Of a stretch of 64,000 nt of DNA, positions 12,501 through 28,003 are shown in pieces. The notes beneath the pieces were generated by a model. The model searched no databases. It was not told the DNA's origin and was given only the letters and a program-made list of their open reading frames with translations. Source of the DNA: Viola odorata (lineage: Eukaryota; Streptophyta; Magnoliopsida; Malpighiales; Violaceae). The stretch lies in the NCBI GenBank assembly GCA_963691705.1, contig OY829546.1:36054040-36118039 (forward strand), given 5' to 3'. The translations under genes were made by a program, and so were the position numbers. Each line of letters begins with the position of its first letter. Within the stretch, counting starts at the first letter, position 1.

Positions 12501-15500
12501 ACACATTTTAAACTTTATATTGGAAAATTTAAAGATAATGTTAGATTTTGATAAAATTACACTCAGTTAAGAATGTATGATAATACTTTTTTTAAAGGAA
12601 TAAAATAAATTTGAATCAAAACATGGTTCAACCAAATTTCTTGCCTGAGTTTTAGGTGAAATTTTAATTGAATGTCTTGAGCTTTGACCAAAATAGATTA
12701 TTAGAATTTTGAAGGGTCTTTTACACTGTTCAGTTGAAGATTTAGTAAAAGAAAAAATGTTTGCTTATTATCATTTCAATTTTATTATGAAAAATAGAAA
12801 GAAAAAAAAGTGGTTCTTTATTTGACGGAGGTGAGTATTTTAGCAGGGCTATTAGCATTTCATCTTGTCTATTAAGACTCTTCTTTTTATTACTGAAAAA
12901 CAAAAATATCCTTATAAAAAAAATACTAATTAAAAATTATCCAAAAGGTTCCATATTATTTGTCACATATATTTATCGTAAAATTAATTTCAAAAAAATT
13001 ATCTTCTTATAATCTTCTCGGTATTGCCGCCCACCACTTACGAGCAAGAAAAGAATAAGGTGTTACTCATCTAATAGAATAAGCAAACTTATTTTCACAC
13101 TTTTATATTTATCATTATCTCAATTAAAAAGTATATATTAAAAACACGAACTTGTTAAACACATTTTTTTTAACAAATTATTATTTTTCTTTGTATACGG
13201 AAATATGTTTGCTACTAGTTAATTAAGAAATGCATTGCAGATTTGTTAGAATTTTAGTGAAATGATTTTTGTTATTACATTTTTTTTAAACTTAATTAGG
13301 TATACTCTCTCTGAGTAGTCGTTTTTAAACCAGTTTTTTCCAATTAGTTATTTTATTTACATTTTCTAAATTATTATTTAATAATTTTTACTCTTTTATT
13401 AGTAATTAATTACTCCCTCCGGTTTTGTTTATATGACCCTTAAATGTATGATGATGTGGAGATAATAATTAATAAATTTAGGAATATTATTATTTTTTAA
13501 ATTCTTATTCCAAAAGAAATCTTGTAAGATTATAATTAAGAAAGATCAATAAAAAACGGACAGAGAGATGTGAACAATATAAAACAAGATACTATCCCAA
13601 TAATTGGTACGTGGATAATGAGTAGTAGATAATGACCGAGAGTAAGTCAGGAAGGCCGTTATCCACACCCACTATAAATTGATGACAGTGGAACACATTT
13701 TCTCCATTCCATATTTTCCAGTACTAGCTGCTACTATCTCAATTTTGTTATAATTATAGTATACACATTTACTTATTTGTGTATATTCTCTAGTATTCAA
13801 AAAAAGTACTACTCAATAATTAGCGTTTACACAGTAAAATTAAGATAACCATGATTGGTTGAGACTCTTAATAAATGTAAATAAATTAAACATTTATATA
13901 AATTATAAAGAAATCTACACATTTTAAACTTTATATTGGAAAATTTAAAGATAATGTTAGATTTTGATAAAATTACACTCAGTTAAGAATGTATGATAAT
14001 ACTTTTTTTAAAGGAATAAAATAAATTTGAATCAAAACATGGTTCAACCAAATTTCTTGCCTGAGTTTTAGGTGAAATTTTAATTGAATGTCTTGAGCTT
14101 TGACCAAAATAGATTATTAGAATTTTGAAGGGTCTTTTACACTGTTCAGTTGAAGATTTAGTAAAAGAAAAAATGTTTGCTTATTATCATTTCAATTTTA
14201 TTATGAAAAATAGAAAGAAAAAAAAGTGGTTCTTTATTTGACGGAGGTGAGTATTTTAGCAGGGCTATTAGCATTTCATCTTGTCTATTAAGACTCTTCT
14301 TTTTATTACTGAAAAACAAAAATATCCTTATAAAAAAAATACTAATTAAAAATTATCCAAAAGGTTCCATATTATTTGTCACATATATTTATCGTAAAAT
14401 TAATTTCAAAAAAATTATCTTCTTATAATCTTCTCGGTATTGCCGCCCACCACTTACGAGCAAGAAAAGAATAAGGTGTTACTCATCTAATAGAATAAGC
14501 AAACTTATTTTCACACTTTTATATTTATCATTATCTCAATTAAAAAGTATATATTAAAAACACGAACTTGTTAAACACATTTTTTTTAACAAATTATTAT
14601 TTTTCTTTGTATACGGAAATATGTTTGCTACTAGTTAATTAAGAAATGCATTGCAGATTTGTTAGAATTTTAGTGAAATGATTTTTGTTATTACATTTTT
14701 TTTAAACTTAATTAGGTATACTCTCTCTGAGTAGTCGTTTTTAAACCAGTTTTTTCCAATTAGTTATTTTATTTACATTTTCTAAATTATTATTTAATAA
14801 TTTTTACTCTTTTATTAGTAATTAATTACTCCCTCCGGTTTTGTTTATATGACCCTTAAATGTATGATGATGTGGAGATAATAATTAATAAATTTAGGAA
14901 TATTATTATTTTTTAAATTCTTATTCCAAAAGAAATCTTGTAAGATTATAATTAAGAAAGATCAATAAAAAACGGACAGAGAGATGTGAACAATATAAAA
15001 CAAGATACTATCCCAATAATTGGTACGTGGATAATGAGTAGTAGATAATGACCGAGAGTAAGTCAGGAAGGCCGTTATCCACACCCACTATAAATTGATG
15101 ACAGTGGAACACATTTTCTCCATTCCATATTTTCCAGTACTAGCTGCTACTATCTCAATTTTGTTATAATTATAGTATACACATTTACTTATTTGTGTAT
15201 ATTCTCTAGTATTCAAAAAAAGTACTACTCAATAATTAGCGTTTACACAGTAAAATTAAGATAACCATGATTGGTTGAGACTCTTAATAAATGTAAATAA
15301 ATTAAACATTTATATAAATTATAAAGAAATCTACACATTTTAAACTTTATATTGGAAAATTTAAAGATAATGTTAGATTTTGATAAAATTACACTCAGTT
15401 AAGAATGTATGATAATACTTTTTTTAAAGGAATAAAATAAATTTGAATCAAAACATGGTTCAACCAAATTTCTTGCCTGAGTTTTAGGTGAAATTTTAAT

Positions 15501-18500
15501 TGAATGTCTTGAGCTTTGACCAAAATAGATTATTAGAATTTTGAAGGGTCTTTTACACTGTTCAGTTGAAGATTTAGTAAAAGAAAAAATGTTTGCTTAT
15601 TATCATTTCAATTTTATTATGAAAAATAGAAAGAAAAAAAAGTGGTTCTTTATTTGACGGAGGTGAGTATTTTAGCAGGGCTATTAGCATTTCATCTTGT
15701 CTATTAAGACTCTTCTTTTTATTACTGAAAAAGAAAAATATCCTTATAAAAAAAATACTAATTAAAAATTATCCAAAAGGTTCCATATTATTTGTCACAT
15801 ATATTTATCGTAAAATTAATTTCAAAAAAATTATCTTCTTATAATCTTCTCGGTATTGCCGCCCACCACTTACGAGCAAGAAAAGAATAAGGTGTTACTC
15901 ATCTAATAGAATAAGCAAACTTATTTTCACACTTTTATATTTATCATTATCTCAATTAAAAAGTATATATTAAAAACACGAACTTGTTAAACACATTTTT
16001 TTTAACAAATTATTATTTTTCTTTGTATACGGAAATATGTTTGCTACTAGTTAATTAAGAAATGCATTGCAGATTTGTTAGAATTTTAGTGAAATGATTT
16101 TTGTTATTACATTTTTTTTAAACTTAATTAGGTATACTCTCTCTGAGTAGTCGTTTTTAAACCAGTTTTTTCCAATTAGTTATTTTATTTACATTTTCTA
16201 AATTATTATTTAATAATTTTTACTCTTTTATTAGTAATTAATTACTCCCTCCGGTTTTGTTTATATGACCCTTAAATGTATGATGATGTGGAGATAATAA
16301 TTAATAAATTTAGGAATATTATTATTTTTTAAATTCTTATTCCAAAAGAAATCTTGTAAGATTATAATTAAGAAAGATCAATAAAAAACGGACAGAGAGA
16401 TGTGAACAATATAAAACAAGATACTATCCCAATAATTGGTACGTGGATAATGAGTAGTAGATAATGACCGAGAGTAAGTCAGGAAGGCCGTTATCCACAC
16501 CCACTATAAATTGATGACAGTGGAACACATTTTCTCCATTCCATATTTTCCAGTACTAGCTGCTACTATCTCAATTTTGTTATAATTATAGTATACACAT
16601 TTACTTATTTGTGTATATTCTCTAGTATTCAAAAAAAGTACTACTCAATAATTAGCGTTTACACAGTAAAATTAAGATAACCATGATTGGTTGAGACTCT
16701 TAATAAATGTAAATAAATTAAACATTTATATAAATTATAAAGAAATCTACACATTTTAAACTTTATATTGGAAAATTTAAAGATAATGTTAGATTTTGAT
16801 AAAATTACACTCAGTTAAGAATGTATGATAATACTTTTTTTAAAGGAATAAAATAAATTTGAATCAAAACATGGTTCAACCAAATTTCTTGCCTGAGTTT
16901 TAGGTGAAATTTTAATTGAATGTCTTGAGCTTTGACCAAAATAGATTATTAGAATTTTGAAGGGTCTTTTACACTGTTCAGTTGAAGATTTAGTAAAAGA
17001 AAAAATGTTTGCTTATTATCATTTCAATTTTATTATGAAAAATAGAAAGAAAAAAAAGTGGTTCTTTATTTGACGGAGGTGAGTATTTTAGCAGGGCTAT
17101 TAGCATTTCATCTTGTCTATTAAGACTCTTCTTTTTATTACTGAAAAAGAAAAATATCCTTATAAAAAAAATACTAATTAAAAATTATCCAAAAGGTTCC
17201 ATATTATTTGTCACATATATTTATCGTAAAATTAATTTCAAAAAAATTATCTTCTTATAATCTTCTCGGTATTGCCGCCCACCACTTACGAGCAAGAAAA
17301 GAATAAGGTGTTACTCATCTAATAGAATAAGCAAACTTATTTTCACACTTTTATATTTATCATTATCTCAATTAAAAAGTATATATTAAAAACACGAACT
17401 TGTTAAACACATTTTTTTTAACAAATTATTATTTTTCTTTGTATACGGAAATATGTTTGCTACTAGTTAATTAAGAAATGCATTGCAGATTTGTTAGAAT
17501 TTTAGTGAAATGATTTTTGTTATTACATTTTTTTTAAACTTAATTAGGTATACTCTCTCTGAGTAGTCGTTTTTAAACCAGTTTTTTCCAATTAGTTATT
17601 TTATTTACATTTTCTAAATTATTATTTAATAATTTTTACTCTTTTATTAGTAATTAATTACTCCCTCCGGTTTTGTTTATATGACCCTTAAATGTATGAT
17701 GATGTGGAGATAATAATTAATAAATTTAGGAATATTATTATTTTTTAAATTCTTATTCCAAAAGAAATCTTGTAAGATTATAATTAAGAAAGATCAATAA
17801 AAAACGGACAGAGAGATGTGAACAATATAAAACAAGATACTATCCCAATAATTGGTACGTGGATAATGAGTAGTAGATAATGACCGAGAGTAAGTCAGGA
17901 AGGCCGTTATCCACACCCACTATAAATTGATGACAGTGGAACACATTTTCTCCATTCCATATTTTCCAGTACTAGCTGCTACTATCTCAATTTTGTTATA
18001 ATTATAGTATACACATTTACTTATTTGTGTATATTCTCTAGTATTCAAAAAAAGTACTACTCAATAATTAGCGTTTACACAGTAAAATTAAGATAACCAT
18101 GATTGGTTGAGACTCTTAATAAATGTAAATAAATTAAACATTTATATAAATTATAAAGAAATCTACACATTTTAAACTTTATATTGGAAAATTTAAAGAT
18201 AATGTTAGATTTTGATAAAATTACACTCAGTTAAGAATGTATGATAATACTTTTTTTAAAGGAATAAAATAAATTTGAATCAAAACATGGTTCAACCAAA
18301 TTTCTTGCCTGAGTTTTAGGTGAAATTTTAATTGAATGTCTTGAGCTTTGACCAAAATAGATTATTAGAATTTTGAAGGGTCTTTTACACTGTTCAGTTG
18401 AAGATTTAGTAAAAGAAAAAATGTTTGCTTATTATCATTTCAATTTTATTATGAAAAATAGAAAGAAAAAAAAGTGGTTCTTTATTTGACGGAGGTGAGT

Positions 18501-21500
18501 ATTTTAGCAGGGCTATTAGCATTTCATCTTGTCTATTAAGACTCTTCTTTTTATTACTGAAAAAGAAAAATATCCTTATAAAAAAAATACTAATTAAAAA
18601 TTATCCAAAAGGTTCCATATTATTTGTCACATATATTTATCGTAAAATTAATTTCAAAAAAATTATCTTCTTATAATCTTCTCGGTATTGCCGCCCACCA
18701 CTTACGAGCAAGAAAAGAATAAGGTGTTACTCATCTAATAGAATAAGCAAACTTATTTTCACACTTTTATATTTATCATTATCTCAATTAAAAAGTATAT
18801 ATTAAAAACACGAACTTGTTAAACACATTTTTTTTAACAAATTATTATTTTTCTTTGTATACGGAAATATGTTTGCTACTAGTTAATTAAGAAATGCATT
18901 GCAGATTTGTTAGAATTTTAGTGAAATGATTTTTGTTATTACATTTTTTTTAAACTTAATTAGGTATACTCTCTCTGAGTAGTCGTTTTTAAACCAGTTT
19001 TTTCCAATTAGTTATTTTATTTACATTTTCTAAATTATTATTTAATAATTTTTACTCTTTTATTAGTAATTAATTACTCCCTCCGGTTTTGTTTATATGA
19101 CCCTTAAATGTATGATGATGTGGAGATAATAATTAATAAATTTAGGAATATTATTATTTTTTAAATTCTTATTCCAAAAGAAATCTTGTAAGATTATAAT
19201 TAAGAAAGATCAATAAAAAACGGACAGAGAGATGTGAACAATATAAAACAAGATACTATCCCAATAATTGGTACGTGGATAATGAGTAGTAGATAATGAC
19301 CGAGAGTAAGTCAGGAAGGCCGTTATCCACACCCACTATAAATTGATGACAGTGGAACACATTTTCTCCATTCCATATTTTCCAGTACTAGCTGCTACTA
19401 TCTCAATTTTGTTATAATTATAGTATACACATTTACTTATTTGTGTATATTCTCTAGTATTCAAAAAAAGTACTACTCAATAATTAGCGTTTACACAGTA
19501 AAATTAAGATAACCATGATTGGTTGAGACTCTTAATAAATGTAAATAAATTAAACATTTATATAAATTATAAAGAAATCTACACATTTTAAACTTTATAT
19601 TGGAAAATTTAAAGATAATGTTAGATTTTGATAAAATTACACTCAGTTAAGAATGTATGATAATACTTTTTTTAAAGGAATAAAATAAATTTGAATCAAA
19701 ACATGGTTCAACCAAATTTCTTGCCTGAGTTTTAGGTGAAATTTTAATTGAATGTCTTGAGCTTTGACCAAAATAGATTATTAGAATTTTGAAGGGTCTT
19801 TTACACTGTTCAGTTGAAGATTTAGTAAAAGAAAAAATGTTTGCTTATTATCATTTCAATTTTATTATGAAAAATAGAAAGAAAAAAAAGTGGTTCTTTA
19901 TTTGACGGAGGTGAGTATTTTAGCAGGGCTATTAGCATTTCATCTTGTCTATTAAGACTCTTCTTTTTATTACTGAAAAAGAAAAATATCCTTATAAAAA
20001 AAATACTAATTAAAAATTATCCAAAAGGTTCCATATTATTTGTCACATATATTTATCGTAAAATTAATTTCAAAAAAATTATCTTCTTATAATCTTCTCG
20101 GTATTGCCGCCCACCACTTACGAGCAAGAAAAGAATAAGGTGTTACTCATCTAATAGAATAAGCAAACTTATTTTCACACTTTTATATTTATCATTATCT
20201 CAATTAAAAAGTATATATTAAAAACACGAACTTGTTAAACACATTTTTTTTAACAAATTATTATTTTTCTTTGTATACGGAAATATGTTTGCTACTAGTT
20301 AATTAAGAAATGCATTGCAGATTTGTTAGAATTTTAGTGAAATGATTTTTGTTATTACATTTTTTTAAAACTTAATTAGGTATACTCTCTCTGAGTAGTC
20401 GTTTTTAAACCAGTTTTTTCCAATTAGTTATTTTATTTACATTTTCTAAATTATTATTTAATAATTTTTACTCTTTTATTAGTAATTAATTACTCCCTCC
20501 GGTTTTGTTTATATGACCCTTAAATGTATGATGATGTGGAGATAATAATTAATAAATTTAGGAATATTATTATTTTTTAAATTCTTATTCCAAAAGAAAT
20601 CTTGTAAGATTATAATTAAGAAAGATCAATAAAAAACGGATAGAGAGATGTGAACAATATAAAACAAGATACTATCCCAATAATTGGTACGTGGATAATG
20701 AGTAGTAGATAATGACCGAGAGTAAGTCAGGAAGGCCGTTATCCACACCCACTATAAATTGATGACAGTGGAACACATTTTCTCCATTCCATATTTTCCA
20801 GTACTAGCTGCTACTATCTCAATTTTGTTATAATTATAGTATACATATTTACTTATTTGTGTATATTCTCTAGTATTCAAAAAAAGTACTACTCAATAAT
20901 TAGCGTTTACACAGTAAAATTAAGATAACCATGATTGGTTGAGACTCTTAATAAATGTAAATAAATTAAACATTTATATAAATTATAAAGAAATCTACAC
21001 ATTTTAAACTTTATATTGGAAAATTTAAAGATAATGTTAGATTTTGATAAAATTACACTCAGTTAAGAATGCATGATAATACTTTTTTTAAAGGAATAAA
21101 ATAAATTTGAATCAAAACATGGTTCAACCAAATTTCTTGCCTGAGTTTTAGGTGAAATTTTAATTGAATGTCTTGAGCTTTGACCAAAATAGATTATTAG
21201 AATTTTGAAGGGTCTTTTACACTGTTCAGTTGAAGATTTAGTAAAAGAAAAAATGTTTGCTTATTATCATTTCAATTTTATTATAAAAAATAGAAAGAAA
21301 AAAAAGTGGTTCTTTATTTGACGGAGGTGAGTATTTTAGCAGGGCTATTAGCATTTCATCTTGTCTATTAAGACTCTTCTTTTTATTACTGAAAAACAAA
21401 AATATCCTTATAAAAAAAATACTAATTAAAAATTATCCAAAAGGTTCCATATTATTTGTCACATATATTTATCGTAAAATTAATTTCAAAAAAATTATCT

Positions 21501-24500
21501 TCTTATAATCTTCTCGGTATTGCCGCCCACCACTTACGAGCAAGAAAAGAATAAGGTGTTACTCATCTAATAGAATAAGCAAACTTATTTTCACACTTTT
21601 ATATTTATCATTATCTCAATTAAAAAGTATATATTAAAAACACGAACTTGTTAAACACATTTTTTTTAACAAATTATTATTTTTCTTTGTATACGGAAAT
21701 ATGTTTGCTACTAGTTAATTAAGAAATGCATTGCAGATTTGTTAGAATTTTAGTGAAATGATTTTTGTTATTACATTTTTTTAAAACTTAATTAGGTATA
21801 CTCTCTCTGAGTAGTCGTTTTTAAACCAGTTTTTTCCAATTAGTTATTTTATTTACATTTTCTAAATTATTATTTAATAATTTTTACTCTTTTATTAGTA
21901 ATTAATTACTCCCTCCGGTTTTGTTTATATGACCCTTAAATGTATGATGATGTGGAGATAATAATTAATAAATTTAGGAATATTATTATTTTTTAAATTC
22001 TTATTCCAAAAGAAATCTTGTAAGATTATAATTAAGAAAGATCAATAAAAAACGGGCAGAGAGATGTGAACAATATAAAACAAGATACTATCCCAATAAT
22101 TGGTACGTGGATATTGAGTAGTAGATAATGACCGAGAGTAAGTCAGGAAGGCCGTTATCCACACCCACTATAAATTGATGACAGTGGAACACATTTTCTC
22201 CATTCCATATTTTCCAGTACTAGCTGCTACTATCTCAATTTTGTTATAATTATAGTATACATATTTACTTATTTGTGTATATTCTCTAGTATTCAAAAAA
22301 AGTACTACTCAATAATTAGCGTTTACACAGTAAAATTAAGATAACCATGATTGGTTGAGACTCTTAATAAATGTAAATAAATTAAACATTTATATAAATT
22401 ATAAAGAAATCTACACATTTTAAACTTTATATTGGAAAATTTAAAGATAATGTTAGATTTTGATAAAATTACACTCAGTTAAGAATGTATGATAATACTT
22501 TTTTTAAAGGAATAAAATAAATTTGAATCAAAACATGGTTCAACCAAATTTCTTGCCTGAGTTTTAGGTGAAATTTTAATTGAATGTCTTGAGCTTTGAC
22601 CAAAATAGATTATTAGAATTTTGAAGGGTCTTTTACACTGTTCAGTTGAAGATTTAGTAAAAGAAAAAATGTTTGCTTATTATCATTTCAATTTTATTAT
22701 GAAAAATAGAAAGAAAAAAAAGTGGTTCTTTATTTGACGGAGGTGAGTATTTTAGCAGGGCTATTAGCATTTCATCTTGTCTATTAAGACTCTTCTTTTT
22801 ATTACTGAAAAACAAAAATATCCTTATAAAAAAAATACTAATTAAAAATTATCCAAAAGGTTCCATATTATTTGTCACATATATTTATCGTAAAATTAAT
22901 TTCAAAAAAATTATCTTCTTATAATCTTCTCGGTATTGCCGCCCACCACTTACGAGCAAGAAAAGAATAAGGTGTTACTCATCTAATAGAATAAGCAAAC
23001 TTATTTTCACACTTTTATATTTATCATTATCTCAATTAAAAAGTATATATTAAAAACACGAACTTGTTAAACACATTTTTTTTAACAAATTATTATTTTT
23101 CTTTGTATACGGAAATATGTTTGCTACTAGTTAATTAAGAAATGCATTGCAGATTTGTTAGAATTTTAGTGAAATGATTTTTGTTATTACATTTTTTTTA
23201 AACTTAATTAGGTATACTCTCTCTGAGTAGTCGTTTTTAAACCAGTTTTTTCCAATTAGTTATTTTATTTACATTTTCTAAATTATTATTTAATAATTTT
23301 TACTCTTTTATTAGTAATTAATTACTCCCTCCGGTTTTGTTTATATGACCCTTAAATGTATGATGATGTGGAGATAATAATTAATAAATTTAGGAATATT
23401 ATTATTTTTTAAATTCTTATTCCAAAAGAAATCTTGTAAGATTATAATTAAGAAAGATCAATAAAAAACGGACAGAGAGATGTGAACAATATAAAACAAG
23501 ATACTATCCCAATAATTGGTACGTGGATAATGAGTAGTAGATAATGACCGAGAGTAAGTCAGGAAGGCCGTTATCCACACCCACTATAAATTGATGACAG
23601 TGGAACACATTTTCTCCATTCCATATTTTCCAGTACTAGCTGCTACTATCTCAATTTTGTTATAATTATAGTATACATATTTACTTATTTGTGTATATTC
23701 TCTAGTATTCAAAAAAAGTACTACTCAATAATTAGCGTTTACACAGTAAAATTAAGATAACCATGATTGGTTGAGACTCTTAATAAATGTAAATAAATTA
23801 AACATTTATATAAATTATAAAGAAATCTACACATTTTAAACTTTATATTGGAAAATTTAAAGATAATGTTAGATTTTGATAAAATTACACTCAGTTAAGA
23901 ATGTATGATAATACTTTTTTTAAAGGAATAAAATAAATTTGAATCAAAACATGGTTCAACCAAATTTCTTGCCTGAGTTTTAGGTGAAATTTTAATTGAA
24001 TGTCTTGAGCTTTGACCAAAATAGATTATTAGAATTTTGAAGGGTCTTTTACACTGTTCAGTTGAAGATTTAGTAAAAGAAAAAATGTTTGCTTATTATC
24101 ATTTCAATTTTATTATGAAAAATAGAAAGAAAAAAAAGTGGTTCTTTATTTGACGGAGGTGAGTATTTTAGCAGGGCTATTAGCATTTCATCTTGTCTAT
24201 TAAGACTCTTCTTTTTATTACTGAAAAACAAAAATATCCTTATAAAAAAAATACTAATTAAAAATTATCCAAAAGGTTCCATATTATTTGTCACATATAT
24301 TTATCGTAAAATTAATTTCAAAAAAATTATCTTCTTATAATCTTCTCGGTATTGCCGCCCACCACTTACGAGCAAGAAAAGAATAAGGTGTTACTCATCT
24401 AATAGAATAAGCAAACTTATTTTCACACTTTTATATTTATCATTATCTCAATTAAAAAGTATATATTAAAAACACGAACTTGTTAAACACATTTTTTTTA

Positions 24501-27500
24501 ACAAATTATTATTTTTCTTTGTATACGGAAATATGTTTGCTACTAGTTAATTAAGAAATGCATTGCAGATTTGTTAGAATTTTAGTGAAATGATTTTTGT
24601 TATTACATTTTTTTTAAACTTAATTAGGTATACTCTCTCTGAGTAGTCGTTTTTAAACCAGTTTTTTCCAATTAGTTATTTTATTTACATTTTCTAAATT
24701 ATTATTTAATAATTTTTACTCTTTTATTAGTAATTAATTACTCCCTCCGGTTTTGTTTATATGACCCTTAAATGTATGATGATGTGGAGATAATAATTAA
24801 TAAATTTAGGAATATTATTATTTTTTAAATTCTTATTCCAAAAGAAATCTTGTAAGATTATAATTAAGAAATATCAATAAAAAACGGGCAGAGAGATGTG
24901 AACAATATAAAACAAGATACTATCCCAATAATTGGTACGTGGATAATGAGTAGTAGATAATGACCGAGAGTAAGTCAGGAAGGCCGTTATCCACACCCAC
25001 TATAAATTGATGACAGTGGAACACATTTTCTCCATTCCATATTTTCCAGTACTAGCTGCTACTATCTCAATTTTGTTATAATTATAGTATACATATTTAC
25101 TTATTTGTGTATATTCTCTAGTATTCAAAAAAAGTACTACTCAATAATTAGCGTTTACACAGTAAAATTAAGATAACCATGATTGGTTGAGACTCTTAAT
25201 AAATGTAAATAAATTAAACATTTATATAAATTATAAGGAAATCTACACATTTTAAACTTTATATTGGCAAATTTAAAGATAATGTTAGATTTAGATAAAA
25301 TTACACTCAGTTAAGAATGTACGATAATACTTTTTTTAAAGGAGTAAAATAAAGTTGAATCAAAACATGGTTCAACCAAATTTCTTGCCTGAGTTTTATG
25401 TGAAATTTTAATTGAATGTCTTGAGCTTTGACCAAAATAGATTATTAGAGTTTTGAAGGGTCTGTTACACTGTTCAGTTGAAGATTTAGTAAAAAAAAAT
25501 GTTTGCTTTTTATCATTTCAATTTTATTATGAAAAATAGAAAGAAAAAAAAGTGGTTCTTTATTTGACGGAGGTGAGTATTTTAGCAGGGCTATTAGCAT
25601 TTCATCTTGTCTATTAAGACTCTTCTTTTTATTACCGAAAAACAAAAATATCCTTATAAAAAAAATACTAATTAAAAATTATCCAAAAGGTTCCATATTA
25701 TTTGTCACATATATTTATCGTAAAATTAATTTCAAAAAAATTATCTTCTTATAATCTTCTCGGTATTGCCGCCCACCACTTACGAGCAAGAAAAGAATAA
25801 GGTGTTACTCATCTAATAGAATAAGCAAACTTATTTTCACACTTTTATATTTATCATTATCTCAATTAAAAAGTATATATTAAAAACACGAACTTGTTAA
25901 ACACATTTTTTTTAACAAATTATTATTTTTCTTTGTATACGGAAATATGTTTGCTACTAGTTAATTAAGAAATGCATTGCAGATTTGTTAGAATTTTAGT
26001 GAAATGATTTTTGTTATTGCATTTTTTTTAAACTTAATTAGGTATACTCTCTCCTAGTTGTCGTTTTTAAACCAGTTTTTTCCAATTAGTTATTTTATTT
26101 ACATTTTCTAAATTATTATTTAATAATTTTTACTCTTTTATTAGTAATTAATTACTCCCTCCGGTTTTGTTTATATGACCCTTAAATGTATGATGATGTG
26201 GAGATAATAATTAATAAATTTAGGAATATTATTATTTTTTAAATTCTTATTCCAAAAGAAATCTTGTAAGATTATAATTAAGAAAGATCAATAAAAAACG
26301 GGCAGAGAGATGTGAAAAACATAAAACAAGATACTATCCCGATAATTGGTACGTGGATAATGAGTAGTAGATAATGACCGAGAGTAAATCAGGAAGGCCT
26401 CTATCCACACCCACTATAAATTGATGACAATGGAACACATTTTCTCCATTCCATATTTACCAGTACTAGCTCCTACTATCTCAATTTTTTTATAATTATA
26501 GTATACAATTTTACTTATTTGTGTATATTCTCTAGTATTCAAAAAAAGCACTACTCAATAATTAGCATTTACATAGTAAAATTAAGATAACCATGATTGG
26601 TTGAGACTCTTAATAAATGTAAATAAATTAAACATTTATATAAATTATAAGGAAATCTACACATTTTAAACTTTATATTGGCAAATTTAAAGATAATGTT
26701 AGATTTAGATAAAATTACACTCAGTTAAGAATGTACGATAATACTTTTTTTAAAGGAGTAAAATAAAGTTGAATCAAAACATGGTTCAACCAAATTTCTT
26801 GCCTGAGTTTTATGTGAAATTTTAATTGAATGTCTTGAGCTTTGACCAAAATAGATTATTAGAGTTTTGAAGGGTCTGTTACACTGTTCAGTTGAAGATT
26901 TAGTAAAAAAAAATGTTTGCTTTTTATCATTTCAATTTTATTATGAAAAATAGAAAGAAAAAAAAGTGGTTCTTTATTTGACGGAGGTGAGTATTTTAGC
27001 AGGGCTATTAGCATTTCATCTTGTCTATTAAGACTCTTCTTTTTATTACCGAAAAACAAAAATATCCTTATAAAAAAAATACTAATTAAAAATTATCCAA
27101 AAGGTTCCATATTATTTGTCACATATATTTATCGTAAAATTAATTTCAAAAAAATTATCTTCTTATAATCTTCTCGGTATTGCCGCCCACCACTTACGAG
27201 CAAGAAAAGAATAAGGTGTTACTCATCTAATAGAATAAGCAAACTTATTTTCACACTTTTATATTTATCATTATCTCAATTAAAAAGTATATATTAAAAA
27301 CACGAACTTGTTAAACACATTTTTTTTAACAAATTATTATTTTTCTTTGTATACGGAAATATGTTTGCTACTAGTTAATTAAGAAATGCATTGCAGATTT
27401 GTTAGAATTTTAGTGAAATGATTTTTGTTATTGCATTTTTTTTAAACTTAATTAGGTATACTCTCTCCTAGTTGTCGTTTTTAAACCAGTTTTTTCCAAT

Positions 27501-28003
27501 TAGTTATTTTATTTACATTTTCTAAATTATTATTTAATAATTTTTACTCTTTTATTAGTAATTAATTACTCCCTCCGGTTTTGTTTATATGACCCTTAAA
27601 TGTATGATGATGTGGAGATATAATTAATAAATTTAGGAATATTATTATTTTTTAAATTCTTATTCCAAAAGAAATCTTGTAAGATTATAATTAAGAAAGA
27701 TCAATAAAAAACGGGCAGAGAGATGTGAAAAACATAAAACAAGATACTATCCCGATAATTGGTACGTGGATAATGAGTAGTAGATAATGACCGAGAGTAA
27801 ATCAGGAAGGCCTCTATCCACACCCACTATAAATTGATGACAATGGAACACATTTTCTCCATTCCATATTTACCAGTACTAGCTCCTACTATCTCAATTT
27901 TTTTATAATTATAGTATACAATTTTACTTATTTGTGTATATTCTCTAGTATTCAAAAAAAGCACTACTCAATAATTAGCATTTACATAGTAAAATTAAGA
28001 TAA

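Larger units (their letters stand above)
5353..28003 (+). repeat. Tandem array: 16 complete copies of a 1.41-kb promoter-derived unit
   Basis: Defining the unit by CCATGATTGGTTGAGACTC, copies start at 5353, 6769, 8185, 9601, 11017, 12433, 13849, 15265, 16681, 18097, 19513, 20929, 22345, 23761, 25177 and 26591. Spacing is exactly 1416 bp for the first fourteen, then 1414 and 1413. Copies 1-14 differ by only a handful of substitutions; copies 15-16 share extra variants. Unit offsets 189-1326 are homologous to the DNA directly upstream of the beta-glucosidase gene (31099-32237), including TATA box and start of the 5' leader. Offsets 1327-1415 and 0-188 have no gene-side counterpart in the window. 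No credible coding sequence is present. Total array length is about 22.7 kb. Confidence 0.97.

Noticed and set aside
5353..28003. CRISPR-like or rDNA spacer interpretation of the array
   Set aside because: Units are 1.4 kb, contiguous and without spacers, no rRNA sequence is present, and the last copy leads into a protein gene.
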